Assembly: GCA_900767695.1 (NCBI GenBank)
Contig: CAAGAC010000115.1
Span: forward strand, 1-7,720
Length of the DNA stretch: 7,720 nt
Direction of reading: 5' to 3'
Source: an uncultured Succinivibrio sp.
Lineage (GTDB): Bacteria; Pseudomonadota; Gammaproteobacteria; Enterobacterales; Succinivibrionaceae
Part shown: positions 1 through 5,123 of the stretch, one piece after another
Layout: each line of letters starts with the position of its first letter
How positions within the stretch are numbered: the first letter of the stretch is position 1
Made by a program: the position numbers and the translations under genes
The notes under the pieces: generated by a model
The model's input: the letters and a program-made list of their open reading frames with translations, nothing else
The model's database searches: none
Told to the model about the DNA's origin: nothing

Positions 1-383
1 CGAACAGAGGCGGTTATGGCATGACTCCTTGCTAGGCCAAGGGCTGGAGGGGATCAAGTGGTGTTGAGCTACCCACAAGTAGTCATGAAGAGCCGGTTTT
101 GTTCTCCCGTCCAGCAAGACTTGCGTTCGTTGCAAGCCTTCCTGGTAGGCCCATCGGCTGTGTTCGAGTTTTCAGAGCAGAATATGATAAGAACAAGTTA
201 CTCTTGTTGTGCCTCAAGCTTATATCAAACAATTCCCTCCAAAAAAACAAAGTGAGATCTGGACGTTAGAGAAGTTTATTAGCTACATTAGACAAATAGA
301 AGATATTCATCTGGTGCCCAACCTGTGGGGGAATTGATCTGTATAGGATGTCAGAAAGGCAGATTTGTGAAAAGTTTTTTTGC
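1..383. other. AT-richer flank with no supported gene
   Basis: This stretch lies downstream of gltS and up to the window edge. It is clearly richer in A and T than the rest (for example the A-run near 240-248 and the T-run at 375-381). The best open frame is a 65-codon GTG-start ORF at 58-255 with a GGAGG at 46-50, but its product resembles no family I know and its composition is not gene-like. A second frame, open from base 2 and stopping at 65-67, could be the C-terminus of a gene entering from the left. No convincing gltS terminator, insertion-sequence end or RNA gene was seen. It may be a decayed or horizontally acquired remnant. Confidence 0.5.
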
Positions 384-1601
384 TTATATTACGAACTGCA
401 TGAACGTCGTAATGATTATGGCGTTAAAGAAGTCAATAAACAGTGATCCGACCAGCGGGACTACAAAGAAAGCTTTCGGCGACTCTCCGTTTGCCCCTGT
501 AAAGGTGTCCATGTTCGCCATCGCATTGGGTGTTGCGCCCAAGCCAAAGCCGCAGTGCCCTACTGCTATCACGGCAGCATCGTAGTCCCCTCCCATCACC
601 TTGAAGGTCACGAAGTAGGCGTAGAGTCCCATCGCGACCGTCTGCACAAGCAGGATGGTGATGAGGGGGATCGCCAGATCGGCAAGCTCCCAGAGCCTCA
701 TCGTCATGAGCGCCATAGCCAGGAAGAACTGCAGCCCGAGATTGCCGATCATGCTGATGGTGTGCAGCGGGATCTCGGTGTGCGAGAGATCGCAGTAGTT
801 GCGGAACACGCAGGCCACGAGCATCGGCATGAGGTAGGCAGGCAGGATGATGCTGTGGTCCATGAGGAAGGTGTTGACGAAGTATCCAACGCCCATGGCG
901 AGGACGAGCCAGGCGCAGGCGGAGAACAGCGTGCTCTCCTTAACAGACTTCACCGCGTCAAGCGCAGTCTCGGTGTCGGTGTACTGCGCATCACTACTCG
1001 CTGTCGTTGGATGCAGACGGTAGCGGCCAAGGAGCCTTTTGCCTATGGGGCCTCCGAGCATCGATCCCGCGACAAGGCCAAAAGTAGCCGAGGCGATCGC
1101 GATTGAAAGTCCTGCGTTCAGGCCATGCTGCTCAAGCAGCGGCCCGAAGGCTGCCGATGTTCCGTGGCCGCCTGAGAGCGGGATCGATCCCGTGGCAAGG
1201 CCGATTAGCGGATTCAGCGAGAAGGCCTTGGCAAGTCCGATGCCGATGAAGTTCTGGATGCAGATGAAGGCAACAGCGACGGCGAGGAAGATCGCAACTG
1301 CAAGCCCTCCTTTCACCAGCATCCTGAAGCTAGCGGTGAACCCCACCGACGTGAAGAACGCCGTCATCAGCAGATCCTTGAGCGAGGAGTCAAAGCTGAA
1401 GCTGAAGGCATGGGCCTGGTGACCGATGAGCGTGATGCACGCGAAGATGATCCCGCCGATGACCGGCGCCGGTATGAAGAACTTCCTGAGCACCGGCACG
1501 AAGCGCTTGATGACATGGCCAAGGACGAGGAGTAGCGCGGCGAGCGCGAGCGTCACGGTCATGTTGCAGTCGTAGTGGAACAGCATCGCGGTGTCTTCCA
1601 T
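384..1601 (-). CDS. gltS: Sodium/glutamate symporter, GltS family
   Basis: Inner-membrane carrier expected to import glutamate with Na+ (ESS family). The product is 405 residues, against about 401 for E. coli GltS, and is hydrophobic throughout with about ten membrane segments. Two signature loops are intact: SGGHGTSAAF at about 143-152 and GHCGFGLGATPNAMANM at about 348-364. Each belongs to one of the two inverted structural repeats; the second matches E. coli GltS almost residue for residue. An ATG at 1607 is in frame, but the GGAG at 1611-1608 sits 6 bases before the ATG at 1601, so that start is preferred. The ATG at 1586 would match the E. coli N-terminus best (MLFHYD). The gene diverges from the tautomerase and shares its upstream region. 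The last 25 or so codons are more AT-rich and use ATA, unlike the body of the gene. Family assignment is firm; substrate is inferred from the family. Confidence 0.93.
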   Translation of the reverse strand: MEDTAMLFHYDCNMTVTLALAALLLVLGHVIKRFVPVLRKFFIPAPVIGGIIFACITLIGHQAHAFSFSFDSSLKDLLMTAFFTSVGFTASFRMLVKGGLAVAIFLAVAVAFICIQNFIGIGLAKAFSLNPLIGLATGSIPLSGGHGTSAAFGPLLEQHGLNAGLSIAIASATFGLVAGSMLGGPIGKRLLGRYRLHPTTASSDAQYTDTETALDAVKSVKESTLFSACAWLVLAMGVGYFVNTFLMDHSIILPAYLMPMLVACVFRNYCDLSHTEIPLHTISMIGNLGLQFFLAMALMTMRLWELADLAIPLITILLVQTVAMGLYAYFVTFKVMGGDYDAAVIAVGHCGFGLGATPNAMANMDTFTGANGESPKAFFVVPLVGSLFIDFFNAIIITTFMQFVI

Positions 1602-1684
1602 GGTCATCTCCGTCGTGCCCTGCCTCGCGCTCTGGATCCGGCGCGGCTTAACAGGGTTTTTGCATTCTTTGCACAGTGTTCTAG

Positions 1685-1716
1685 AAACTGACAGTTTAAC
1701 AGATCCTGATTAAACT
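1685..1716 (+). promoter_or_regulatory. Probable promoter with overlapping dyads (tautomerase/gltS control region)
   Basis: A -35-like CTGACA (1688-1693) lies 17 bases before a -10-like TAAACT (1711-1716), pointing at the tautomerase, with a predicted start near 1723. Two dyads cover it. AAACTG-A-CAGTTT (1685-1697) is centred on the -35. GTTTAA...TTAAAC (1694-1715), with an inner CAG/CTG pair, reaches the -10. This looks like an operator that could affect both divergent genes. No good promoter for gltS itself could be picked out. Promoter and operator are inferred from sequence shape only. Confidence 0.45.
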
Positions 1717-1823
1717 TCTTTTCATTTCAGTGATCTGCCATGACCCCGGCCGTGCTTTTGTCTGATATGCTGTCCAAAAAACAATGAAGTGCAAGACGGC
1801 GCGAGCGTGCCAAGGAGTTGATC

Positions 1824-2168
1824 ATGCCGATGGTTGATGCACGAGTCACAGTCAATATCACCGACGAGCAGGACAGCCTGCTGCACAAGGCCCTGACCCA
1901 GGCTGCGGCGGCGGCATTGGGGAAGCCTGCGATGTACGTGATGGTCTCGGTGCAGGATGGCGCCGATCTCTGGATGGGCGGCAAGGAGCTTCAGAAGGGC
2001 GCGTACATCCACGTGCGATCGTTCGGCAGCATCTCCCCTGACGCCGCCGCGGCCTTCACCAAGCAGGCGACCGCGTTCCTAGCATCAAACCTCGGGCTCG
2101 ATCCCTCGGGGATCTATGTCTCGTTTGAAGGCGTCGAGGAGTGGGGCTGGCAGGGCCGCATGTTCTGA
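1824..2168 (+). CDS. MIF-family tautomerase (phenylpyruvate/dopachrome tautomerase-like)
   Basis: A 114-residue protein, almost the same length as human MIF (115). MIF-family enzymes are small trimers that interconvert keto and enol forms using the N-terminal proline as catalytic base. The start is decided by this chemistry. The ATG at 1824 gives Met-Pro-Met-Val, so removal of Met exposes Pro1, and AAGGAG at 1812-1817 lies 6 bases upstream. A TTG at 1818 directly abuts the Shine-Dalgarno and can be discounted. Numbering from Pro1, the GKP motif places Lys33 where MIF has Lys32. The Ser-Phe-Gly at about 62-64 aligns with MIF Ser63-Ile64-Gly65, and the GIYVSFEGVEEWGW segment aligns with MIF RVYINYYDM, keeping the active-site Tyr95 but not Asn97. 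The gene stands alone, divergent from gltS and followed by a strong hairpin. The physiological substrate is unknown. Confidence 0.9.
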   Translation: MPMVDARVTVNITDEQDSLLHKALTQAAAAALGKPAMYVMVSVQDGADLWMGGKELQKGAYIHVRSFGSISPDAAAAFTKQATAFLASNLGLDPSGIYVSFEGVEEWGWQGRMF

Positions 2169-2236
2169 TCTCGAGAAAAGATCCAGAGAGCAAGGAGCGC
2201 GATAAGTCCAAAGCCGCGCGCGAGCGCGTGAGCGCA

Positions 2237-2280
2237 CACGAAGGAGGGAGGCAACGCCTCCCTCCTTCGTGCTTGAGTTT
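2237..2280 (+). terminator. Rho-independent terminator of the tautomerase gene
   Basis: A perfect 16-bp inverted repeat (left arm CACGAAGGAGGGAGGC at 2237-2252, loop AAC, right arm 2256-2271) is followed by the T-rich CTTGAGTTT. It lies about 70 bases after the tautomerase stop. The T-tract is on the plus side only, so it mainly serves the tautomerase, although the stem would also stall convergent minus-strand transcription from mscL. Confidence 0.85.
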
Positions 2281-2392
2281 GGGGCTTTTCTTGAGGCCTG
2301 GGTTATCAAGGGCCGGAGCTTTCCAAGCCTGAGCGTTTGAGTCTGAACTCACTCTTGCTCTTGCGGCCATCGGCCGGACCTAGCGGTCCTGC

Positions 2393-2448
2393 CCTTGCAT
2401 CCAGGCCTTGCAAGTCTTGCTCTCAGCCAGACCTTGCAGATCCTTGCA
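2393..2448. repeat. Four copies of CCTTGCA
   Basis: CCTTGCA occurs at 2393-2399, 2406-2412, 2432-2438 and 2442-2448, with start-to-start distances of 13, 26 and 10 bases. The copies lie in the non-coding spacer and share no flanks. This may be a degenerate simple repeat or clustered binding sites. Confidence 0.4.
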
Positions 2449-2569
2449 TGGCTTTAGCCTCTTGAATCATTCTTCCCGCTCTTCCCGCCCTTGCCCCATG
2501 GTGCTTGGCCGATGCTCAGGAAAGCCGCTTCCAGCAGGCTTCAAGGCACTCTTCAAAGCGCCCTGCAGC

Positions 2570-2608
2570 AACTGCTGAGCCTTTAGCTCAGTCCCAGCCT
2601 CAGCAGTT
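2570..2608 (-). other. 10-bp inverted repeat downstream of mscL
   Basis: AACTGCTGAG (2570-2579) and CTCAGCAGTT (2599-2608) are perfect inverted arms around a 19-base loop that itself holds a small TGAGC/GCTCA stem. It lies about 20 bases after the mscL stop. No T-tract follows on either strand, so it is more likely an RNA 3'-end stabilising structure than a standard terminator. Confidence 0.4.
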
Positions 2609-2647
2609 CAGTCCCAGGCAGGAGCGCTCAGTCCTTCCTGGACTGCT
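2588..2647. repeat. 20-base periodic repeat TCAGTCC(CAG)
   Basis: TCAGTCCCAG begins at 2588 and again at 2608, and TCAGTCC begins at 2628, so the units are exactly 20 bases apart. The third copy includes the mscL stop codon (tca at 2628-2630 on the plus strand). Only the first 7-10 bases of each unit are conserved. Confidence 0.5.
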
Positions 2648-3089
2648 GATCCTTGAGCAGATCGCGGATCTCCTTTAGAAGCTCGGTCTTCTCGTCGACC
2701 GGGGCAGGCTCCGCAGCCTTCTCGGCGATCACCGCGTTCTTGACGCGGGCGAGCACCTTGATGGTCAGGAAGATCGCAAACGCGATGATGATGAAGTCGA
2801 GCACGGTCTGGATGAAGGCGCCGTAGCCAAGGACTATGGCGTCGTGCTCCTCAGTCTTCTCCTGGAGCGTGATCCCCAGATCCTTGAAGTCGACGCTGCC
2901 GACGAGCACGCCCACCAGGGGCATGATGATGTCGGAGACGAGCGAGGAGACTATCTTGCCGAACGCCGTGCCGATGACGACACCGACTGCCATGTCGATG
3001 ACGTTGCCCTTCATCGCGAAGTCGCGGAACTCTTCGAGGAACGAAGTGCCCTTTCCGGCGACTTCCTTGACGTTGTCTGTGATCTTCAT
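2628..3089 (-). CDS. mscL: Large-conductance mechanosensitive channel MscL
   Basis: A 153-residue inner-membrane channel that opens under membrane tension to release solutes during hypo-osmotic shock and acts as a homopentamer. The first transmembrane helix carries the family signature at about 24-51 (FAMKGNVIDMAVGVVIGTAF onward), with the gate glycines and valine kept and E. coli Leu19 replaced by Met33. The second helix is at about 90-112. The C-terminal ELLKEIRDLLKDQQ segment matches the cytoplasmic helical bundle. The protein is longer than E. coli MscL (136) mainly because of about 14 extra N-terminal residues. The start is supported by AGAGG 6 bases upstream, which overlaps the end of the exonuclease gene. 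Only 3 bases separate the two genes, so they are very likely co-transcribed and translationally coupled. Confidence 0.96.
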   Translation of the reverse strand: MKITDNVKEVAGKGTSFLEEFRDFAMKGNVIDMAVGVVIGTAFGKIVSSLVSDIIMPLVGVLVGSVDFKDLGITLQEKTEEHDAIVLGYGAFIQTVLDFIIIAFAIFLTIKVLARVKNAVIAEKAAEPAPVDEKTELLKEIRDLLKDQQSRKD

Positions 3090-3092
3090 GTG

Positions 3093-3995
3093 TTACCTCT
3101 GGAACTTGTAGCGGGTCCTGGCCGTCATCACGTCGACTGTGGCCTCGGAGGCATTGTACAGTGACTGGAGTGCGGCGATCTGCTTGTCCGCATCCTCCTT
3201 GGAGCCAACCGTGATGCTCCAGGCGCGGCTCGTGCCATTGAAGTGGTAGCCCATCTCCTTTAGCTGATCCTTGATGTCAAAGGGGCTGCTCACGGCGGTG
3301 ACGCGGTAGGTCTTGCGCAGCGCGCCCTCGATGAGCATCGAGAAGGCCTCGGGCTCGATGTGCATGAGCCAGATGAGCGCGAGGGTGTCGACATAGGCGC
3401 GGTGCGCCTCGTAGAACCATCCGCGGGCCATGTTGAGGTACTCAAGCTTGGAGCCGTGCCAGCCTCCCAGTGCCTCCCACTGGATGTCCTTGATGGAGCA
3501 GGCCCAGGAGAGGTTTGAGAGCACCGGAAAGCGCCGGTCGAAGAAGGGCCGGTCGAAGGAGGCGTTGTGCGCGACCACGAGCGGGCGGCCTGCGAGCATC
3601 GCGTTGACGCGCTCCTCGTTGAAGGACTGCCCTGCGACCATCTCGTCGGTGATGTGGGTTAGGCTCTGGATCTCAAAGGGGATCGGGCGCTTGGGATCCT
3701 CGAACTCGTCGTAGAAGCTGTCGATGGAGAGCAGGATCTTGCGGTCGAAGGAGTAGGTGCAGCGCACCATGCCAAGCTCGATGATCTTGTCCTCCACGCA
3801 GTGCAGCCCGGTGGTCTCGGTGTCGAGGAACACCACGTGGTGGATCCTCTCGCCTTCGACGGGCGGAACGAGCTCCAGGGGGAAGTGCTTCTCCATCCCT
3901 GGCACGGTGAGCGGGATGCGCTCAAGAAGCCTGAAGTCTGCCGGGCGCTTCTTTATCTCGTCGAGGCGCTCGAGGGGGAAGATGTCTTGTGGCAT
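3093..3995 (-). CDS. DEDDh 3'-5' exonuclease (DnaQ-like) with an extra C-terminal domain
   Basis: Predicted cytoplasmic nuclease of 300 residues that removes nucleotides from 3' ends using two metal ions. The DEDDh motifs are complete: Asp58 and Glu60 in FLDTETTGL, Asp148 in AHNASFD, and His198 and Asp203 in HRAYVD. About 50 residues precede the catalytic core. Beyond about residue 225 comes a short domain with the pattern PFDxKDxLKxxGYxFNGxxRxW, similar in style to C-terminal modules seen on some epsilon-like exonucleases. The start chosen is the ATG at 3995, which has GAAGG 5 bases upstream. An in-frame ATG at 4028 has no Shine-Dalgarno and lies within a hairpin. It is the first gene of an operon with mscL. 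Whether it works in proofreading, repair or RNA turnover cannot be told; it is too divergent to be called the replicative epsilon subunit. Confidence 0.85.
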   Translation of the reverse strand: MPQDIFPLERLDEIKKRPADFRLLERIPLTVPGMEKHFPLELVPPVEGERIHHVVFLDTETTGLHCVEDKIIELGMVRCTYSFDRKILLSIDSFYDEFEDPKRPIPFEIQSLTHITDEMVAGQSFNEERVNAMLAGRPLVVAHNASFDRPFFDRRFPVLSNLSWACSIKDIQWEALGGWHGSKLEYLNMARGWFYEAHRAYVDTLALIWLMHIEPEAFSMLIEGALRKTYRVTAVSSPFDIKDQLKEMGYHFNGTSRAWSITVGSKEDADKQIAALQSLYNASEATVDVMTARTRYKFQR

Positions 3996-4015
3996 TTGAA
4001 CCTTCACATCAATTG

Positions 4016-4036
4016 AAAAGGCGGCCATGGGCCGCC
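4016..4036 (-). promoter_or_regulatory. Terminator-like leader hairpin before the exonuclease gene
   Basis: GGCGGCC and GGCCGCC (4020-4026 and 4030-4036) form a perfect 7-bp stem with a 3-base loop, followed on the minus strand by TTTTC. It falls between the predicted start of transcription (about 4043) and the Shine-Dalgarno (4005-4001). It could be an attenuator, a 5' RNA-stabilising hairpin, or the terminator of a transcript arriving from further upstream. Confidence 0.5.
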
Positions 4037-4049
4037 GTGCGGTTAACGG

Positions 4050-4058
4050 ATTCTAGCA
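4050..4058 (-). promoter_or_regulatory. Probable extended -10 promoter for exonuclease-mscL
   Basis: Read on the minus strand, TGC-TAGAAT (4058-4050) is an extended -10 element, five of six bases matching TATAAT. No good -35 is visible, which extended -10 promoters tolerate. The predicted start is near 4043, about 50 bases before the exonuclease ATG. Inferred only. Confidence 0.45.
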
Positions 4059-4422
4059 CAGGGGCTTTCGCGGCTTTGGCGCAAAGCGGGGCGGCGTGGG
4101 CAATGGCGACGGGCAAAAGGCACAGTCCCCTGCCTCCTGCCAAGGCCCCAGGGCGCATCCTTGCAAGCGTGAAATCCACCATGAGCATCCTTCCTGTCCG
4201 AGCATCTGCTCTCATTCAAGCAAGAGCGCCTGCTCAAGCGCACCGCCTAGGAAGCAGGAGCGCAAGCGCCAGTTCAGGATCGCTGATTCAGCGATACAGC
4301 CCTGTCTGCAGCAGGCAATCTATTAGCTCGCTCCGCAAGAGCTCGCATCCTTGCGCTGCGCGGCACTCAGAGTCTGAGATGGCGCACGCCGCCCCGCCCG
4401 CTCCGGTATTTACAGACTATAG

Positions 4423-4459
4423 GCTAATATTTAACGCTTTTATGGAACAAAGATCAAGT
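4423..4459 (-). promoter_or_regulatory. Possible minus-strand promoter in an AT island
   Basis: On the minus strand TTGATC is followed after 18 bases by TAAATA, within a stretch of about 90 bases that is conspicuously AT-rich. It points toward the exonuclease-mscL operon but lies over 400 bases upstream. Weak; composition alone could produce it. Confidence 0.2.
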
Positions 4460-4558
4460 TTTACGATTTATATCTCAACGATCGCGAATTAAAACGCTCA
4501 AACTCCAGACGGCGCAGTGCCTGGAGGCGCCAGCGCCTCTCGCCTTCAGACCCAGCCC

Positions 4559-4612
4559 TTCCCAGGTCCTGCCCTTTTCCCAGGGCTAGCCCTATTCCCA
4601 GTCCTGCATCAG
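4559..4612. repeat. Three degenerate 18-base tandem units
   Basis: Units starting TTCCCAG lie at 4559-4576, 4577-4594 and 4595-4612. The first two share TTCCCAGG and a CCCT near the end; the first and third share GTCCTGC. The region is pyrimidine-rich and no gene overlaps it with support. Confidence 0.4.
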
Positions 4613-4740
4613 TCCACTCCTCGGACCCCGCCTCGTCCCCTGAGCCTGCCTGCAAATCCGCATCCGCTGTCAAAGCCATCCGCCCTATCTCCTGCTGCTA
4701 CCTCCCTCAGATGCAGGCTGGCCGCCACAGATCCTGCCCT

Positions 4741-4857
4741 TCAAAGCAGACAGAGATATGCACCCATCATGTTGAATAAGATGCCCGTGAAGATGCCTGT
4801 GACGATGCCCAGTCGATCCCAGTCGATCCGCTCCTTCAGCGCTTGATATCCCTTCAT
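4741..4857 (-). CDS. Probable 38-residue single-span membrane peptide with glycine zipper
   Basis: Not a family I recognise. Translation from the ATG at 4857 to the TGA at 4743-4741 gives a charged N-terminal part (KGYQALKERIDWDRL, residues 2-16). After it comes an uninterrupted hydrophobic stretch to the end, about residues 17-38. The stretch starts GIVTGIFTG, a GxxxGxxxG glycine zipper of the kind that packs transmembrane helices. Codons in this segment (GGC, ATC, GTC, TTC) match the host's usage. This layout fits small regulatory membrane proteins and also type I toxin peptides. Against it: no Shine-Dalgarno precedes the ATG (the eight bases before it are TTCTGCAT), the frame stays open upstream, and short repeats make up part of the coding sequence. 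A perfect palindrome ends 8 bases before the start. Function unknown; moderately likely to be real. Confidence 0.45.
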   Translation of the reverse strand: MKGYQALKERIDWDRLGIVTGIFTGILFNMMGAYLCLL

Positions 4858-4865
4858 ATGCAGAA

Positions 4866-4887
4866 CCGGGCGCCATATGGCGCCCGG
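4866..4887. repeat. 22-bp perfect palindrome
   Basis: CCGGGCGCCAT followed by its exact reverse complement, with no mismatch. As RNA it would form a GC-rich hairpin closing on ATAT. No T-tract follows on either strand, which argues against a simple terminator. It lies immediately upstream of the small membrane peptide and could be its operator or leader hairpin. Confidence 0.75.
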
Positions 4888-5123
4888 ATCGGCTGGTGTA
4901 CGATGTGAATTGTCTGAAGATCTGCAAGAGGAGCGCCATTCCTGCTTGCTTGAGGCGGCGCCCTCCAGTGCCTCGGCGCTCCGCGCTCAGGCAGTTGCGC
5001 TCAGAAATCTGCGCCAGGGCTTCTGGCAGTCCTCCCTCCCGTTCCGTCCCGCCCTGTCCTTCCGCCATGCCGCCTTGGCGCTCATTCATCAAGGCGGCGT
5101 GGCAGGCAGCAGGACGAGTCCTG
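4888..5123. other. Intergenic region downstream of the nitroreductase gene
   Basis: No gene is supported. It holds two hairpins in the 3' region of the nitroreductase transcript: CAGGAC-GA-GTCCTG (5110-5123), directly abutting the stop codon, and GCCGCCTTG...CAAGGCGGC (5069-5077 with 5090-5098, 12-base loop). Neither is followed by a T-tract on the minus strand, so termination may be Rho-dependent. Confidence 0.45.

Larger units (their letters stand above)
2281..2627. other. Non-coding spacer between convergent genes, repeat-bearing
   Basis: No ORF here has a Shine-Dalgarno and sensible composition. The spacer contains four CCTTGCA copies (2393-2448), a GGACC-TAGC-GGTCC hairpin near 2377-2390, a 10-bp inverted repeat (2570-2579 with 2599-2608) and a 20-base periodic TCAGTCC repeat running into the mscL stop codon. 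It is probably the long 3' untranslated region of mscL; no canonical minus-strand terminator with a T-tract was found. Confidence 0.5.
4059..4740. other. Long intergenic region with no supported gene
   Basis: No open frame on either strand combines a Shine-Dalgarno with protein-like composition. Short dyads are present: ATCGCTGA-T-TCAGCGAT (4279-4295), CTCAGA-G-TCTGAG (4366-4378) and GAGGCGC-CA-GCGCCTC (4524-4539). An AT-rich island at about 4409-4497 sits within otherwise GC-rich DNA. Three degenerate 18-base units occur at 4559-4612. No tRNA, RNase P RNA, tmRNA or SRP RNA hallmark was recognised. Confidence 0.5.

Noticed and set aside
58..255. 65-residue ORF with GTG start and an upstream GGAGG
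   Set aside because: The Shine-Dalgarno is tempting, but the product resembles nothing known and has no consistent codon bias. It is kept only as a remark on the flank.
555..1106. 183-residue plus-strand open frame
   Set aside because: It is antisense to gltS with low-complexity charged composition and no Shine-Dalgarno.
1740..1787. 15-codon leader ORF ahead of the tautomerase
   Set aside because: It lies within the predicted leader but has no Shine-Dalgarno and no run of regulatory codons. It is not distinguishable from chance.
2588..2647. CRISPR-like array
   Set aside because: There are only three units 20 bases apart, each with a 7-10 base common part and no separate spacers. This does not match any CRISPR repeat-spacer layout.
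3990..4003. tRNA T-arm-like GGTTCAAATGCC on the minus strand
   Set aside because: No acceptor, D or anticodon arms can be drawn around it; it is the exonuclease Shine-Dalgarno and start.
3996..4028. Upstream ATG (4028) that would lengthen the exonuclease by 11 residues
   Set aside because: It has no Shine-Dalgarno and falls inside the leader hairpin loop, whereas the ATG at 3995 has GAAGG at good distance.
4461..4679. 72-residue minus-strand open frame downstream of the small peptide
   Set aside because: Its composition is low-complexity, overlaps the 18-base repeats and shows no Shine-Dalgarno or family likeness.
4517..4846. 109-residue plus-strand open frame rich in Pro, Ser and Leu
   Set aside because: It is repeat-driven, antisense to the better small-peptide candidate, and lacks a credible ribosome site.
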